The notes under the pieces are model-generated. The model saw only the letters and a list, made by a program, of their open reading frames with translations. It searched no databases and was not told where the DNA came from. DNA of 64,000 nt, taken from the NCBI RefSeq assembly GCF_004116265.1, contig NZ_QOUX01000030.1:26687-90686 (forward strand), written 5' to 3'. A program made the position numbers and the translations under genes. Every line of letters begins with the position of its first letter. Within the stretch, counting starts at the first letter, position 1. Positions 1 through 8,464 of the stretch are shown piece by piece. This stretch comes from Anaerobacillus alkaliphilus (GTDB taxonomy: Bacteria; Bacillota; Bacilli; Bacillales; Anaerobacillaceae).

Positions 1-1143
1 GATGAAGATAAATCATTTCGAGGAAATATTAATTCGCAAAAAGTTATCAATGAATTAACGAATGACTTAACTGGTTTTGGTCCAATTAATCCTCTTTTAA
101 TGGATTCAGCTGTCTCAGAGGTAATGGTCAATGGACCTGACCAGGTCTTTGCTGAGCGCAAAGGTAAGCTTGAACTAACAAATGTAAAGTTTCGAGATAA
201 TGATCATGTCTTGCAAGTGATTGAAAAGATAGTAGCTCCTATTGGGCGGCGAATTGATGAGAGTAGTCCAATGGTTGACGCTAGATTACCGGATGGTTCT
301 CGTGTAAATGCAATTATTCCTCCTTTAGCTTTAAATGGACCAACAATTACAATACGAAAGTTTGCTGAAGATCCATTTAAAGTTTCTGATTTGGTTCGTT
401 TTGGAACACTTACTGAAGAGATGGCAGTTTTCTTAGATGCTTGTGTAAAATCGGCTTTAAATATCTTTGTTAGTGGTGGAACAGGTTCGGGAAAAACGAC
501 GACACTTAATGTGTTATCTTCGTTTATTCCAGAAGATGAACGGATTATTACGATTGAAGATGCTGCAGAATTGCAACTTGGTCAGGACCATGTGATTTCT
601 TTAGAAACAAGACCGCCCAATATTGAAGGGAAGGGTGCTATTTCAATTCGTGATCTCGTTCGAAATTCACTCAGGATGAGACCGGACCGGATTGTCATTG
701 GTGAGGTGCGTGGTGCCGAGGCGTTGGATATGCTTCAAGCGATGAATACAGGTCATGATGGTTCACTAGCTACCGGCCACTCCAATAGTCCTAGGGACAT
801 GTTGTCTCGTTTAGAAACAATGGTTTTACTTGGAGGAGTTGACCTCCCAGTACGAGCAATCCGTGAGCAGATTGCTGGTGCCATCGACCTTATTATCCAA
901 CAGTCTAGATTAAAAGATGGTACTAGAAAAATCACGAATATAACTGAAGTGCAAGGATTAGAGGGTGACGTTATTGTCTTACAAGACCTTTTTGCCTTTC
1001 AGCAAAAAGGAGTAGATGATCAAGGGAAAATCATTGGCAAGCTTGTTCCTACAGGAGTTCGTCCTAAATTCTATAGTCGCCTAGAAAACACAGGTCTCTA
1101 TATTCCACCGAGTGTATTCATCGAAGAGGAGGACGTAATGTAA
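1..1143 (+). CDS. CpaF/TadA-type secretion ATPase (5' end outside window)
   Basis: Hexameric ATPase that would power a Tad/type II secretion-like pilus system at the cytoplasmic face. The frame is open from base 1 and already reads like the N-terminal domain of the family (GFGPINPLL before the first ATG at 100), so the gene starts upstream and 380 residues are visible. Walker A GGTGSGKT is at visible residues 159-166. A Walker B-like segment RIVIGEVRG and the His-box region TGHDGSLATGHS follow, all standard for CpaF. The stop overlaps the next start (TAATG), so it is translationally coupled to the TadB-like gene. Family assignment is firm; the substrate (pilus or other) cannot be seen because the pilin genes are not in the window. 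Confidence 0.93.
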   Translation, partial: DEDKSFRGNINSQKVINELTNDLTGFGPINPLLMDSAVSEVMVNGPDQVFAERKGKLELTNVKFRDNDHVLQVIEKIVAPIGRRIDESSPMVDARLPDGSRVNAIIPPLALNGPTITIRKFAEDPFKVSDLVRFGTLTEEMAVFLDACVKSALNIFVSGGTGSGKTTTLNVLSSFIPEDERIITIEDAAELQLGQDHVISLETRPPNIEGKGAISIRDLVRNSLRMRPDRIVIGEVRGAEALDMLQAMNTGHDGSLATGHSNSPRDMLSRLETMVLLGGVDLPVRAIREQIAGAIDLIIQQSRLKDGTRKITNITEVQGLEGDVIVLQDLFAFQQKGVDDQGKIIGKLVPTGVRPKFYSRLENTGLYIPPSVFIEEEDVM

Positions 1144-2108
1144 TGGAGCAGCTGTTACTATTCTTAATTCTTATTTCTTCTAGCTTATTGTTTGGAGCAT
1201 TATTTAAAATGCTCCTTTTCTCAAAGAAAAAAACCAATCAACGTTTAGAGCATTACCTTAATCTAGAGACAAAAGAAGAGAGTCAAAATAAAAAGGAATT
1301 TACATTTGCTTTGAATTTGCGACTGGCAAATGAGGTGCTAAAAAAGAAACTTCTTCGTAAAACTAAAAATAAAAATTTAGAGCTGTTAATAAAAAGCTCT
1401 GGTATTCCGATTAAACCTGATGAGTTTACAGCTTTTCGAATAATTGGTGCTTTACTTATTGGCTTACTTTTAAATTTACTACTAGGAAATATGTTGTTTT
1501 TATTTCTAGGAATTATAATTGGTTATGTGTTGCCGGTCTTTTGGGTGAAAAAGAAACATGCACAACGGCTACGCCAATTTAATGAAGGGTTACCTGATAT
1601 GATTGTAACCATTATTGGTTCATTACGGGCGGGATTTAGTTTTCAACAAGCCTTAAAGTCCGTTGTTGATGAGAGTGACTCACCAATTAAAGATGAGATG
1701 GATATTGTGATTAAGGAAATGCAGTACGGTCGGACAATTGAAGAGGCATTGAACGAATTAAAGGAAAGAATGCCAAGCGATGACTTAGATTTAATGATCC
1801 AAGCAATCTTAATTCAGCGTCAAGTTGGTGGAAACCTGGCAACAATCCTTGAAAAAATTGTTGAAACAATTCGGGACCGTACAAAAATCCAACAACAAAT
1901 TCAAACCTTAACGGCGCAAGGAAGACTTTCTGGGATGGTAATTGGTTTTCTTCCAATCATTTTAGGTGTAGTTATATTTTTAATAAATCCAGGCTACATA
2001 AGTTCCCTTTTCACAAATCCAATTGGGCTAGTATTAGTAGGGCTAGGACTGTTTTTTGGCATTTTAGGGATTATCTTTATTCGAAAAGTAACGACAATTG
2101 AGGTGTAG
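1143..2108 (+). CDS. TadB-like type II secretion system F family membrane protein
   Basis: Inner-membrane platform protein of a Tad-type secretion system. 321 residues: an N-terminal membrane segment (about 4-25), a charged linker, a central hydrophobic pair (about 100-140), the T2SSF domain with the typical LPDMIVTIIGSLRAGFSFQQAL stretch (abridged: GSLRAGFSFQQAL, about 170-182) and two C-terminal membrane helices. The start overlaps the ATPase stop by one base, and the TadC-like gene follows after 3 bases, so the three form one operon. In the family TadB and TadC act as paralogous partners under the ATPase. Assignment to TadB rather than TadC rests on gene order. Confidence 0.88.
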   Translation: MEQLLLFLILISSSLLFGALFKMLLFSKKKTNQRLEHYLNLETKEESQNKKEFTFALNLRLANEVLKKKLLRKTKNKNLELLIKSSGIPIKPDEFTAFRIIGALLIGLLLNLLLGNMLFLFLGIIIGYVLPVFWVKKKHAQRLRQFNEGLPDMIVTIIGSLRAGFSFQQALKSVVDESDSPIKDEMDIVIKEMQYGRTIEEALNELKERMPSDDLDLMIQAILIQRQVGGNLATILEKIVETIRDRTKIQQQIQTLTAQGRLSGMVIGFLPIILGVVIFLINPGYISSLFTNPIGLVLVGLGLFFGILGIIFIRKVTTIEV

Positions 2109-2111
2109 GCA

Positions 2112-3038
2112 ATGATGTATCTTACATTCTTTCTGACTATTACATTGCTTGTAGTAGCAGTACTTATATCAAAACAGCAAAAGCCCCCGAAAAAGAAAAA
2201 TCATCGAATTGAACTACTGCTAAGTTCAATTCCTCAGGAAGATAATCCTGAAGAAAATCAACAAGAATCAAAAGACTCTTTATTTCGAAGGGTATTCCAA
2301 CCGATAGTACATGACTATAAGAGAAGCTTTAAACAGCGGGTACCTGGAGAAAAGGTAGCCAAAATAGAACAGAAACTCTTACAGGCCGGGAGTCCTTTTA
2401 ATATGACACCAGTTGAATTTCGATTGCTTCAGCTAGGTTTATTTATTTTACTACCAACCCTTTTTGGGCTCTATGGATTACTACTAAAAAATGAAGCAAG
2501 TGCGGTAATACTATTTGGGTTAATTGGATTAGTAGTCAGCTTAGTTCTTCCCAATTATTATTTAAAACAAAAAGCTAAAGCAAGAGGCAAACAAGCCTTA
2601 AAAGAACTTCCTGATACGCTTGACCTTCTTACAGTTAGCTTAGAAGCAGGTCTTGGCTTTGATGCAGCCCTAAGTAAAATCGTTGCCAAGAAAGACGGCG
2701 TCCTGTCAGATGAACTAACTAGATGCTTAGAAGAAATGCGACTTGGTAGAACAAGAAGAGAAGCTTTAACTGGAGTAAAAGAGCGAATAGTCGTACAAGA
2801 AATAAGTGTGTTAATTAATAGTATTCTTCAGGCAGAGAAACTTGGTATTGGTATGGTTCAAGTGTTAAGGGTACAATCGCAAGATGTTCGAGATCGTCGC
2901 AAACAACGGGCTGAAGAAGAGGCAATGAAGGCTCCAATTAAAATGTTATTTCCACTTGTTCTTTTTATCTTCCCAAGTTTATTTATCGTTCTTTTAGGAC
3001 CTGCAATGATACAACTAATAGAAACATTCAGTAAGTGA
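2112..3038 (+). CDS. TadC-like type II secretion system F family membrane protein
   Basis: Second platform protein of the Tad-like operon, 308 residues. It has an N-terminal membrane anchor, a hydrophilic region, a central membrane pair (about 112-145), a T2SSF domain containing LPDTLDLLTVSLEAGLGFDAAL in pieces (SLEAGLGFDAAL, about 170) and a C-terminal helix (FPLVLFIFPSLFIVLLG). It begins 3 bases after tadB. A terminator hairpin follows directly, so no pilin or accessory gene lies downstream; those would have to be upstream of the window. An alternative reading as a competence-type GspF is less likely given the paired TadB/TadC arrangement. Confidence 0.87.
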   Translation: MMYLTFFLTITLLVVAVLISKQQKPPKKKNHRIELLLSSIPQEDNPEENQQESKDSLFRRVFQPIVHDYKRSFKQRVPGEKVAKIEQKLLQAGSPFNMTPVEFRLLQLGLFILLPTLFGLYGLLLKNEASAVILFGLIGLVVSLVLPNYYLKQKAKARGKQALKELPDTLDLLTVSLEAGLGFDAALSKIVAKKDGVLSDELTRCLEEMRLGRTRREALTGVKERIVVQEISVLINSILQAEKLGIGMVQVLRVQSQDVRDRRKQRAEEEAMKAPIKMLFPLVLFIFPSLFIVLLGPAMIQLIETFSK

Positions 3039-3082
3039 AAACGAGTCTCAAGGAAAAATATTTCCTTAAGGCTCGTTTTTAG
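3039..3082. terminator. Bidirectional terminator between tadC and modC
   Basis: Inverted repeat AAACGAG...AGGAAA / TTTCCTT...CTCGTTTTT right after the tadC stop, with an A-run on one side and a T-run on the other. It lies between two converging operons and overlaps the modC stop region, so it can serve both strands. Confidence 0.8.
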
Positions 3083-4110
3083 TCCATAAAAAGTATTTTA
3101 TCAAAAGGGACATAAAGCAACAAATCACCTTTCATAATCCCCTCCAATGAAGATTTAGAAACAACCACATGGAAAGTGACATTTGCTACGACCACAGACA
3201 CAGTAGCGCGATCTATCCCATCAACTACACTTGTAATTGCATATGGGAATGTATTGGCCCTATCATTACTAGCAACAAAGGAAAGGTCATAGCTGTGAAT
3301 TCCTAGATACCTTTTAGTAGTCAAAACACAGTCTTCTAGTTCTAGCTCAATCCCGTCTAAAACAACAGAATTACCATTCATCCACCTAATTTCAAATACA
3401 TTCTCACACCCAACAATCTTTGCAGCTGATTTGCTAATTGGTCGCTCTAGTACCTCTTGCTTTGTTCCAAACTGAATGTTTCTGCCGCTATCGTACAAAC
3501 AAAGATAATCACAGATTCGGTATGCTTCCTCAATATTATGGGTAACAAAAAGAACGACCCCAGAGAAGTTCTTTTTAATAATCGCCAATAATTCTAATTC
3601 AAGCTGCTTTTTTACGTGTTGGTCAAGCGCTGAAAATGGTTCATCCAATAGAAGGATTTCAGGCTCTGTGACTAATGTTCTAGCAAGAGCTACTCGTTGC
3701 TGCTGCCCACCAGATAATTCATTAGGATAGCGATTTTCTAGTCCAGTAAGTTGAACCACTTCGAGCATCTCAGAAACTTTTTTAGTCTTTTCAATTCTGC
3801 TCATTCCGTTTAAGCCAAAACCAATGTTTTCCGAAACAGTTAGGTGGGGAAACAGGGCATAATTTTGAAAGACATAACCAACTTTTCTTTTTCTTGTCGG
3901 GATGTTTATCTTCTTTTTAGGATCGAAAACCACATGGTTACCGATTGATATGTTACCTGAGTCTGGGTTTAATAGGCCGGCTATCGCTTGTAGCGTTAAA
4001 CTTTTACCACAACCAGAAGGGCCCAATATTCCGACAATCCCTTTTTCTACTTGGAAGGCAACATCGAGGTTAAATTCTCCCAGAGATTTCTTGATATTGA
4101 TGTTTATCAT
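3079..4110 (-). CDS. modC: Molybdate-type ABC transporter ATP-binding protein
   Basis: ATPase subunit that would drive oxyanion import with ModB and ModA. 343 residues. Walker A GPSGCGKS at 30-37, Q-loop region VFQNYALFPHL, signature LSGGQQQRVALARTL, Walker B LLLDEPFSALD and the switch His in VTHN are all present. After about residue 235 there is a TOBE/Mop-like C-terminal domain, which in ModC-type proteins binds the oxyanion. Its ATG overlaps the modB stop by one base (TAATG). Molybdate is the likeliest substrate from the ModA partner; tungstate or sulfate remain possible. Confidence 0.85.
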   Translation of the reverse strand: MININIKKSLGEFNLDVAFQVEKGIVGILGPSGCGKSLTLQAIAGLLNPDSGNISIGNHVVFDPKKKINIPTRKRKVGYVFQNYALFPHLTVSENIGFGLNGMSRIEKTKKVSEMLEVVQLTGLENRYPNELSGGQQQRVALARTLVTEPEILLLDEPFSALDQHVKKQLELELLAIIKKNFSGVVLFVTHNIEEAYRICDYLCLYDSGRNIQFGTKQEVLERPISKSAAKIVGCENVFEIRWMNGNSVVLDGIELELEDCVLTTKRYLGIHSYDLSFVASNDRANTFPYAITSVVDGIDRATVSVVVANVTFHVVVSKSSLEGIMKGDLLLYVPFDKILFMD

Positions 4111-4790
4111 TATCTTCTTCCCCCTATAGAAACTTTTTTCTCAAGGCGGTTTATTGTGAAAAGCACAATAAGGGCAACGACGGTCATGATAAAAACAAGG
4201 ACATTAGCTAATTCGCGATTACCAGCGAGAAGTGCATCATAAATAGCAATGGGCATTGTCATTGTTTTATTTGGGATACTTCCAGCGACCATTAAGGTTG
4301 TACCAAAATCACCTAAAGCCCGAGCGAAGCCTAGAGTAATACCGGCAACAATTCCACGCCATGCTAATGGGATAATAACCGTAAAGAAAATATTGAGTTC
4401 CGTTCGCCCCAATACTCTAGCTGCATTGACAATATTAGGGTCAATGTTGGAGAATGCAGCCTTTGCAGATTTAATTAGAAACGGAATTGAAACAACCATT
4501 GCGGCTATAATCGCACCAGTTGGAGTAAATACTATCATAATTTGAAAGTTTTCCTCGAGAAATTTGCCAATTGTGCTTTGCCGACCTAACAGAACAAGTA
4601 AATAGTACCCTAAAACCGTTGGCGGTAATACGATTGGTAATGTAATCAAAGTATCAAGTACATCAGCAAATTTACTTTTAGAGCGACTTAAGAAAAATGC
4701 AATCGGTAAGCCAATAATAATAGTGAAAAGAGTTGCTGTTAAAGCAACTCTTAAAGATAAGAACAAGGGGAATAAATTAATTTGATCCAT
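4110..4790 (-). CDS. modB: Molybdate-type ABC transporter permease
   Basis: Membrane channel of the oxyanion importer, 226 residues with about five to six membrane helices. The EAA-type loop that contacts the ATPase is recognisable around NAARVLGRTELNIFFTVIIP (about 140-160), followed by LAWRGIVAGITLGFARALGDFGTT, split here as GIVAGITLGFARALGDFG, typical of ModB. It lies 12 bases after modA and overlaps modC, so the order modA-modB-modC is a single minus-strand operon. Confidence 0.87.
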   Translation of the reverse strand: MDQINLFPLFLSLRVALTATLFTIIIGLPIAFFLSRSKSKFADVLDTLITLPIVLPPTVLGYYLLVLLGRQSTIGKFLEENFQIMIVFTPTGAIIAAMVVSIPFLIKSAKAAFSNIDPNIVNAARVLGRTELNIFFTVIIPLAWRGIVAGITLGFARALGDFGTTLMVAGSIPNKTMTMPIAIYDALLAGNRELANVLVFIMTVVALIVLFTINRLEKKVSIGGRR

Positions 4791-4802
4791 AGAAAAAACT
4801 CC

Positions 4803-5561
4803 TTAAGGAATGCTATACCCATACTTTTCTAAAATTATTTGGGCTTCTTCACTAAAGAGAAACTCAATGAACTGACGAGCTTCTTCTTGGTACTTGGTAG
4901 TAGAAAGAACGGAAATAGGTTGTTCCAATACTTCGTGCATATGATCATCAATAAGCATGAAATTAACTTTTTCATCTTTTAAAGATAGCGCAATAAAAGC
5001 AGCTTCCACATTTCCGGTCTCGAGCAGGGTGAATGTGTCAGAGATATTTCTCCCATAAACAAGTTTCTCCTCAATATCGTCCCATATTCCGGCTTGTTCT
5101 AGAGCTTGCTTTGCAGCTAATCCATATGGCGCGTGTTCTGGATTGGCTATTGCTACTTTAATAATTGCATCATCAAGAAGATCTTCTAATTTGGTTATCG
5201 TAAAATCTTGTTCTCTTAAGGTTGCTACACCAATTCTACCCAATGCAAAGACAGGTTGGTCATCTAATAGTGCTTCAGTGTGAAAGTTTCGATAGAAGCT
5301 TGGGCTTGCAGGTGCAAAAATATCAAATGGTGCACCATTTAAAATTTGTTCCGTTAATTGACCGGAAGAACCAAAGCTAAATACAATCTTCACGTTTGTT
5401 TCTTTTTCATATTCTTCTCCAAGCTCTGTAAAGGCTTGTACTAAGTTACTTGCAGCAGCAATATGTAATTCAGGTTTTTTCTCGACAGTTGCGCAACCGG
5501 AAATGATGACAACTAGACAAAATGCTACATATAAACCTATAAAGGATTTATTTTTCATCAT
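4803..5561 (-). CDS. modA: Molybdate-type ABC transporter substrate-binding lipoprotein
   Basis: Extracytoplasmic binding protein of the modABC importer, 252 residues. It has a signal peptide with lipobox ISGC (lipid-anchored Cys23), then HIAAASNLVQAFTEL, the ModA pattern in which the conserved Ser lies in an AAASL-like motif, and later SFGSSGQL and GAPFDIFAPAS. First gene of the minus-strand operon. A short palindrome overlapping a candidate -10 box lies about 45-60 bases upstream. No molybdenum-cofactor genes are in the window, so the intracellular use of the ion is not shown here. Confidence 0.87.
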   Translation of the reverse strand: MMKNKSFIGLYVAFCLVVIISGCATVEKKPELHIAAASNLVQAFTELGEEYEKETNVKIVFSFGSSGQLTEQILNGAPFDIFAPASPSFYRNFHTEALLDDQPVFALGRIGVATLREQDFTITKLEDLLDDAIIKVAIANPEHAPYGLAAKQALEQAGIWDDIEEKLVYGRNISDTFTLLETGNVEAAFIALSLKDEKVNFMLIDDHMHEVLEQPISVLSTTKYQEEARQFIEFLFSEEAQIILEKYGYSIP

Positions 5562-5604
5562 ATTTCTCCCACTAAAATTTGGACATAGATTACTTGTTAT
5601 CCTA

Positions 5605-5621
5605 ATTATAGTTTAACTATA
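5605..5621 (-). promoter_or_regulatory. Palindrome overlapping a candidate modA -10 box
   Basis: TATAGTTTAACTATA (5607-5621) is a perfect 7-1-7 palindrome. Read on the minus strand it runs into TATAAT (5610-5605), a plausible -10 for modABC. It has the position of a repressor operator. No clear -35 is visible and the binding protein is unknown. Confidence 0.35.
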
Positions 5622-5745
5622 AACCTAAAAAAAGAAAAAAGTAAGTTTTTACTAGTAATAAAAAGGGTATTAAATCATGATAAGAAATTATACAATAGAA
5701 GTAGATAAGTCAATTTTTGTCGAAATATATATTGAGGTGTCATAG

Positions 5746-7356
5746 ATGGAAAAATATCAAAAGTTGTTTCTTGATCGAATGAAAAAAACATTTAAACAAT
5801 GGGAAGAAAAAGGCTTTGTAGAAGAAGCTTCTCTGTACCGCTTTCTTCATACAGTAAAAGGAACAGCTGCCTCAATTGGACTAGTAGAGATATCGAATGA
5901 AGCGGAAAAGCGAATGGTCAACCTTGATGAGCATGGTGAAAGACAATGGACCCAAGAGGAATGGAAGTCATTACTAGTCTTTCTAGCTGACGTTGAGCTT
6001 GAAGAAAAGGCTGGAGTTCAACTAGAAACAGAGGATGTAGAAAAAGTTACTGAGAATGAAAAGCTAATCCTTGTTGTTGATGACGACATAACCATGGTAA
6101 ATTACCTGAAGGAAAACCTGGAAAACCAAGGTTATATGGTATTAGCAGCTGTGACAGGAGAAAAGGCATTACAACTGTTTTATGATCATAAACCAGATTG
6201 TATATTATTAGATTTACATCTTCCAGACCAAAACGGCTTAGAACTGTTAGAAACTATTTTAGGGAAATCGCATTCCTACTTTATTCCGATCATTATCATA
6301 AGCTCTGATGACAGAAAAGAAACGAGGATTAAGGGCTATGAAATTGGAGCTGTTGACTTTCTGGCGAAACCGTTTGCCTTTGATGAGTTAAAGGCTCGGA
6401 TTGAAAACCGAATTCGCTATAAAGAGTTAATTAGCAATGCCGTATTATTAGATGAATTGACTGGTGCTTTTAATCGCAAATTTTTTAATATGGAACTAAA
6501 TCGTTATTTATATGAGTTAAATAGAAGAAAAGATATATTATCGTTAGTTATTCTAGATTTAGATCATTTTAAACGTGTGAATGACACCTATGGTCACAAT
6601 ATTGGAGATGTGGTTCTGAGGGGCTTTGCCCAATTTATTATGGCAAACAAACGAAGTTCTGATTACTTAATTAGGTATGGTGGTGAAGAGTTTATTTTGC
6701 TTTTGCCACACACCAAAAGAGAAGATGCTGAAATATTCATTAATCGCTTACTAGCGGACTTTGCTGCAGTATCTTTCCCAACAGACAAAGGTTCATTATC
6801 TATCACATTTTCAGCAGGTATTGTTGAGGTTGAAAATCCCAACATTCCTATTGAAGATTATGTAAAGATGGCAGACCAAGCATTGTATCAAGCAAAAGAC
6901 CTTGGAAGAAACCAAGTGATTGTGTACGAAGATACTGTCAATGAAACGACGAGTCATAAAGTCATTCGAATTGCTGTTATTGATGATGATCCGGTCGTCC
7001 ACCAGCTAGTGAATGACCGTTTAGGTAAACTTTCCTTTGGGAACATTGAAGTAGACATTAAGTCATACCGCGAGGGCGAGTCATTCTTTCAATCTAAATG
7101 GCATAATCAGGGCGGGAGAACGCTTGTTTTGCTTGATGGCATAATGCCTAGGATGGATGGATTAGAAGTTCTCCGAAAGCTAAGACAAGACTATGACGAA
7201 AATAGTTATGTTGTGCTTATGTTAACGGGAAGAAAAAGTGAGAAGGATATTGTTAAAGCATTAGAATTAGGTGCGGATGATTATCTAACAAAACCATTTA
7301 GTATGGCAGAGTTAGAAGCAAGAGTAAAACGATTAGTTAAAAGGATGATGATGTAA
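5746..7356 (+). CDS. Hpt-REC-GGDEF-REC diguanylate cyclase
   Basis: Signalling protein predicted to make cyclic di-GMP under phosphorelay control, 536 residues, cytoplasmic. Order of domains: N-terminal Hpt-like helical domain (about 1-100) with phospho-acceptor motif HTVKG at His35; first receiver (about 105-225) with VVDDD and acceptor Asp156; GGDEF domain (about 235-390) with intact active-site GGEEF at 312-316; second receiver (about 405-536) with VIDDD, Asp464 and KPF. The product-inhibition I-site RxxD (RSSD) lies five residues before GGEEF, so the enzyme looks both active and feedback-inhibited. Followed after 3 bases by the HEAT-repeat gene and then a glycosyltransferase, suggesting an operon that couples c-di-GMP to polysaccharide synthesis. 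Confidence 0.9.
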   Translation: MEKYQKLFLDRMKKTFKQWEEKGFVEEASLYRFLHTVKGTAASIGLVEISNEAEKRMVNLDEHGERQWTQEEWKSLLVFLADVELEEKAGVQLETEDVEKVTENEKLILVVDDDITMVNYLKENLENQGYMVLAAVTGEKALQLFYDHKPDCILLDLHLPDQNGLELLETILGKSHSYFIPIIIISSDDRKETRIKGYEIGAVDFLAKPFAFDELKARIENRIRYKELISNAVLLDELTGAFNRKFFNMELNRYLYELNRRKDILSLVILDLDHFKRVNDTYGHNIGDVVLRGFAQFIMANKRSSDYLIRYGGEEFILLLPHTKREDAEIFINRLLADFAAVSFPTDKGSLSITFSAGIVEVENPNIPIEDYVKMADQALYQAKDLGRNQVIVYEDTVNETTSHKVIRIAVIDDDPVVHQLVNDRLGKLSFGNIEVDIKSYREGESFFQSKWHNQGGRTLVLLDGIMPRMDGLEVLRKLRQDYDENSYVVLMLTGRKSEKDIVKALELGADDYLTKPFSMAELEARVKRLVKRMMM

Positions 7357-7359
7357 CAA

Positions 7360-8415
7360 ATGGTTGATATATCGTTAAAAACCTTAGTTATCATAAATAT
7401 CATTTTATTTTTCACATTACTATTGCTATTCGGCTATTTGCTTTTGCAAAAACATAAAGACATAAAACGTAAACTGCGCAAGGCAAGGATAAAAGAGAAA
7501 ATTCGTGATGGTATTTTTGAACATTTAAACGAAGGTCAAGAGGTTAAGACTCGATTATTTCAAAGGGATCCATTAAGTTATGAAGTTGTTCAAGAGTTAT
7601 TGTTAGAATATGGTACGATGGTAAAAGGAGACGAAGAGCAAAAGAGACTTCAGCAATTTGCAGAATTTCATTTTTCTAGTTATTATCAAGAACTGCTTAG
7701 CCATCAAAATTGGAGTATCCGTATGAATACTCTTTATTCAATAGAGAATTTATCTATGAAATCAATGGAAACGGACGTCTGGAATCATTTTGCGGAAAGT
7801 ACCTATGAAGAAACTGTTGAACAACAACAACAAATACGTGTTCTCGCAAAGCTTCAATCAGAAAAACTCGCCAGTCATTTATTTGTTGATAAAAATATCT
7901 ACCCGTTACCTCTCTATAAAGAAGTGTTACGAACTTTTCAGACAGATTTATTTGATCAAATGGTTGGCCGTTATGATGAAGCAAATGAAACACTAAAAGT
8001 TGCAATCTTAGCAATCTTTGCTGAAAAGAACGATACTAGTTATTTACCTCTCGTTGAGCGCGAACTTGAAAATGGTCATACCGATATCAGACTTCAAGCC
8101 TTAAAAGTCATTCGGAGCTTTGGGTATGTCGGAAATATTGAACTATTTTCAACCTTTGCTACATCTTCCTTATGGCAGGAGCGAATGTTGTTTTGTAAAA
8201 TTGCGGCTGTGATTACCAAGGAACGCTTTAAAGAGACATTAGTGAGGCTAATTGGAGATGAAAGTTGGTGGGTGCGTAACGCAGCTGGAGAAGCGTTAGC
8301 AAACTACCATGACGGAGACTTTATTTTAACTCACATATCTGAAGAAAACGAGGACTCATTTGCAAGAGATATGGCCAAGCAATGGTTAGGAGGCGAGGAA
8401 ACTGCTAAATCATGA
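7360..8415 (+). CDS. Membrane-anchored HEAT-repeat protein
   Basis: 351 residues of unknown exact function. A single hydrophobic helix at about 9-28 (TLVIINIILFFTLLLLFGYLL, abridged) anchors the N-terminus and a basic stretch follows, so the bulk is probably cytoplasmic. From about residue 200 the sequence has helical-pair repeats of the HEAT type, for example DIRLQALKVIRSFGYVGNI and WWVRNAAGEALANYHDG. HEAT repeats are protein-binding scaffolds. It lies between the diguanylate cyclase (3-base gap) and a polysaccharide synthase, so a scaffold or regulator of that synthase is a reasonable inference, not shown directly. Confidence 0.75.
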   Translation: MVDISLKTLVIINIILFFTLLLLFGYLLLQKHKDIKRKLRKARIKEKIRDGIFEHLNEGQEVKTRLFQRDPLSYEVVQELLLEYGTMVKGDEEQKRLQQFAEFHFSSYYQELLSHQNWSIRMNTLYSIENLSMKSMETDVWNHFAESTYEETVEQQQQIRVLAKLQSEKLASHLFVDKNIYPLPLYKEVLRTFQTDLFDQMVGRYDEANETLKVAILAIFAEKNDTSYLPLVERELENGHTDIRLQALKVIRSFGYVGNIELFSTFATSSLWQERMLFCKIAAVITKERFKETLVRLIGDESWWVRNAAGEALANYHDGDFILTHISEENEDSFARDMAKQWLGGEETAKS

Positions 8416-8464
8416 AATTATTACGTTAATCTTTCATTGGGCAGCCTACTTAATTATTGGCTAT

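Noticed and set aside
4249..4545. Plus-strand 98-aa frame inside modB
   Set aside because: Shadow of the well-supported modB gene on the other strand; no motifs.
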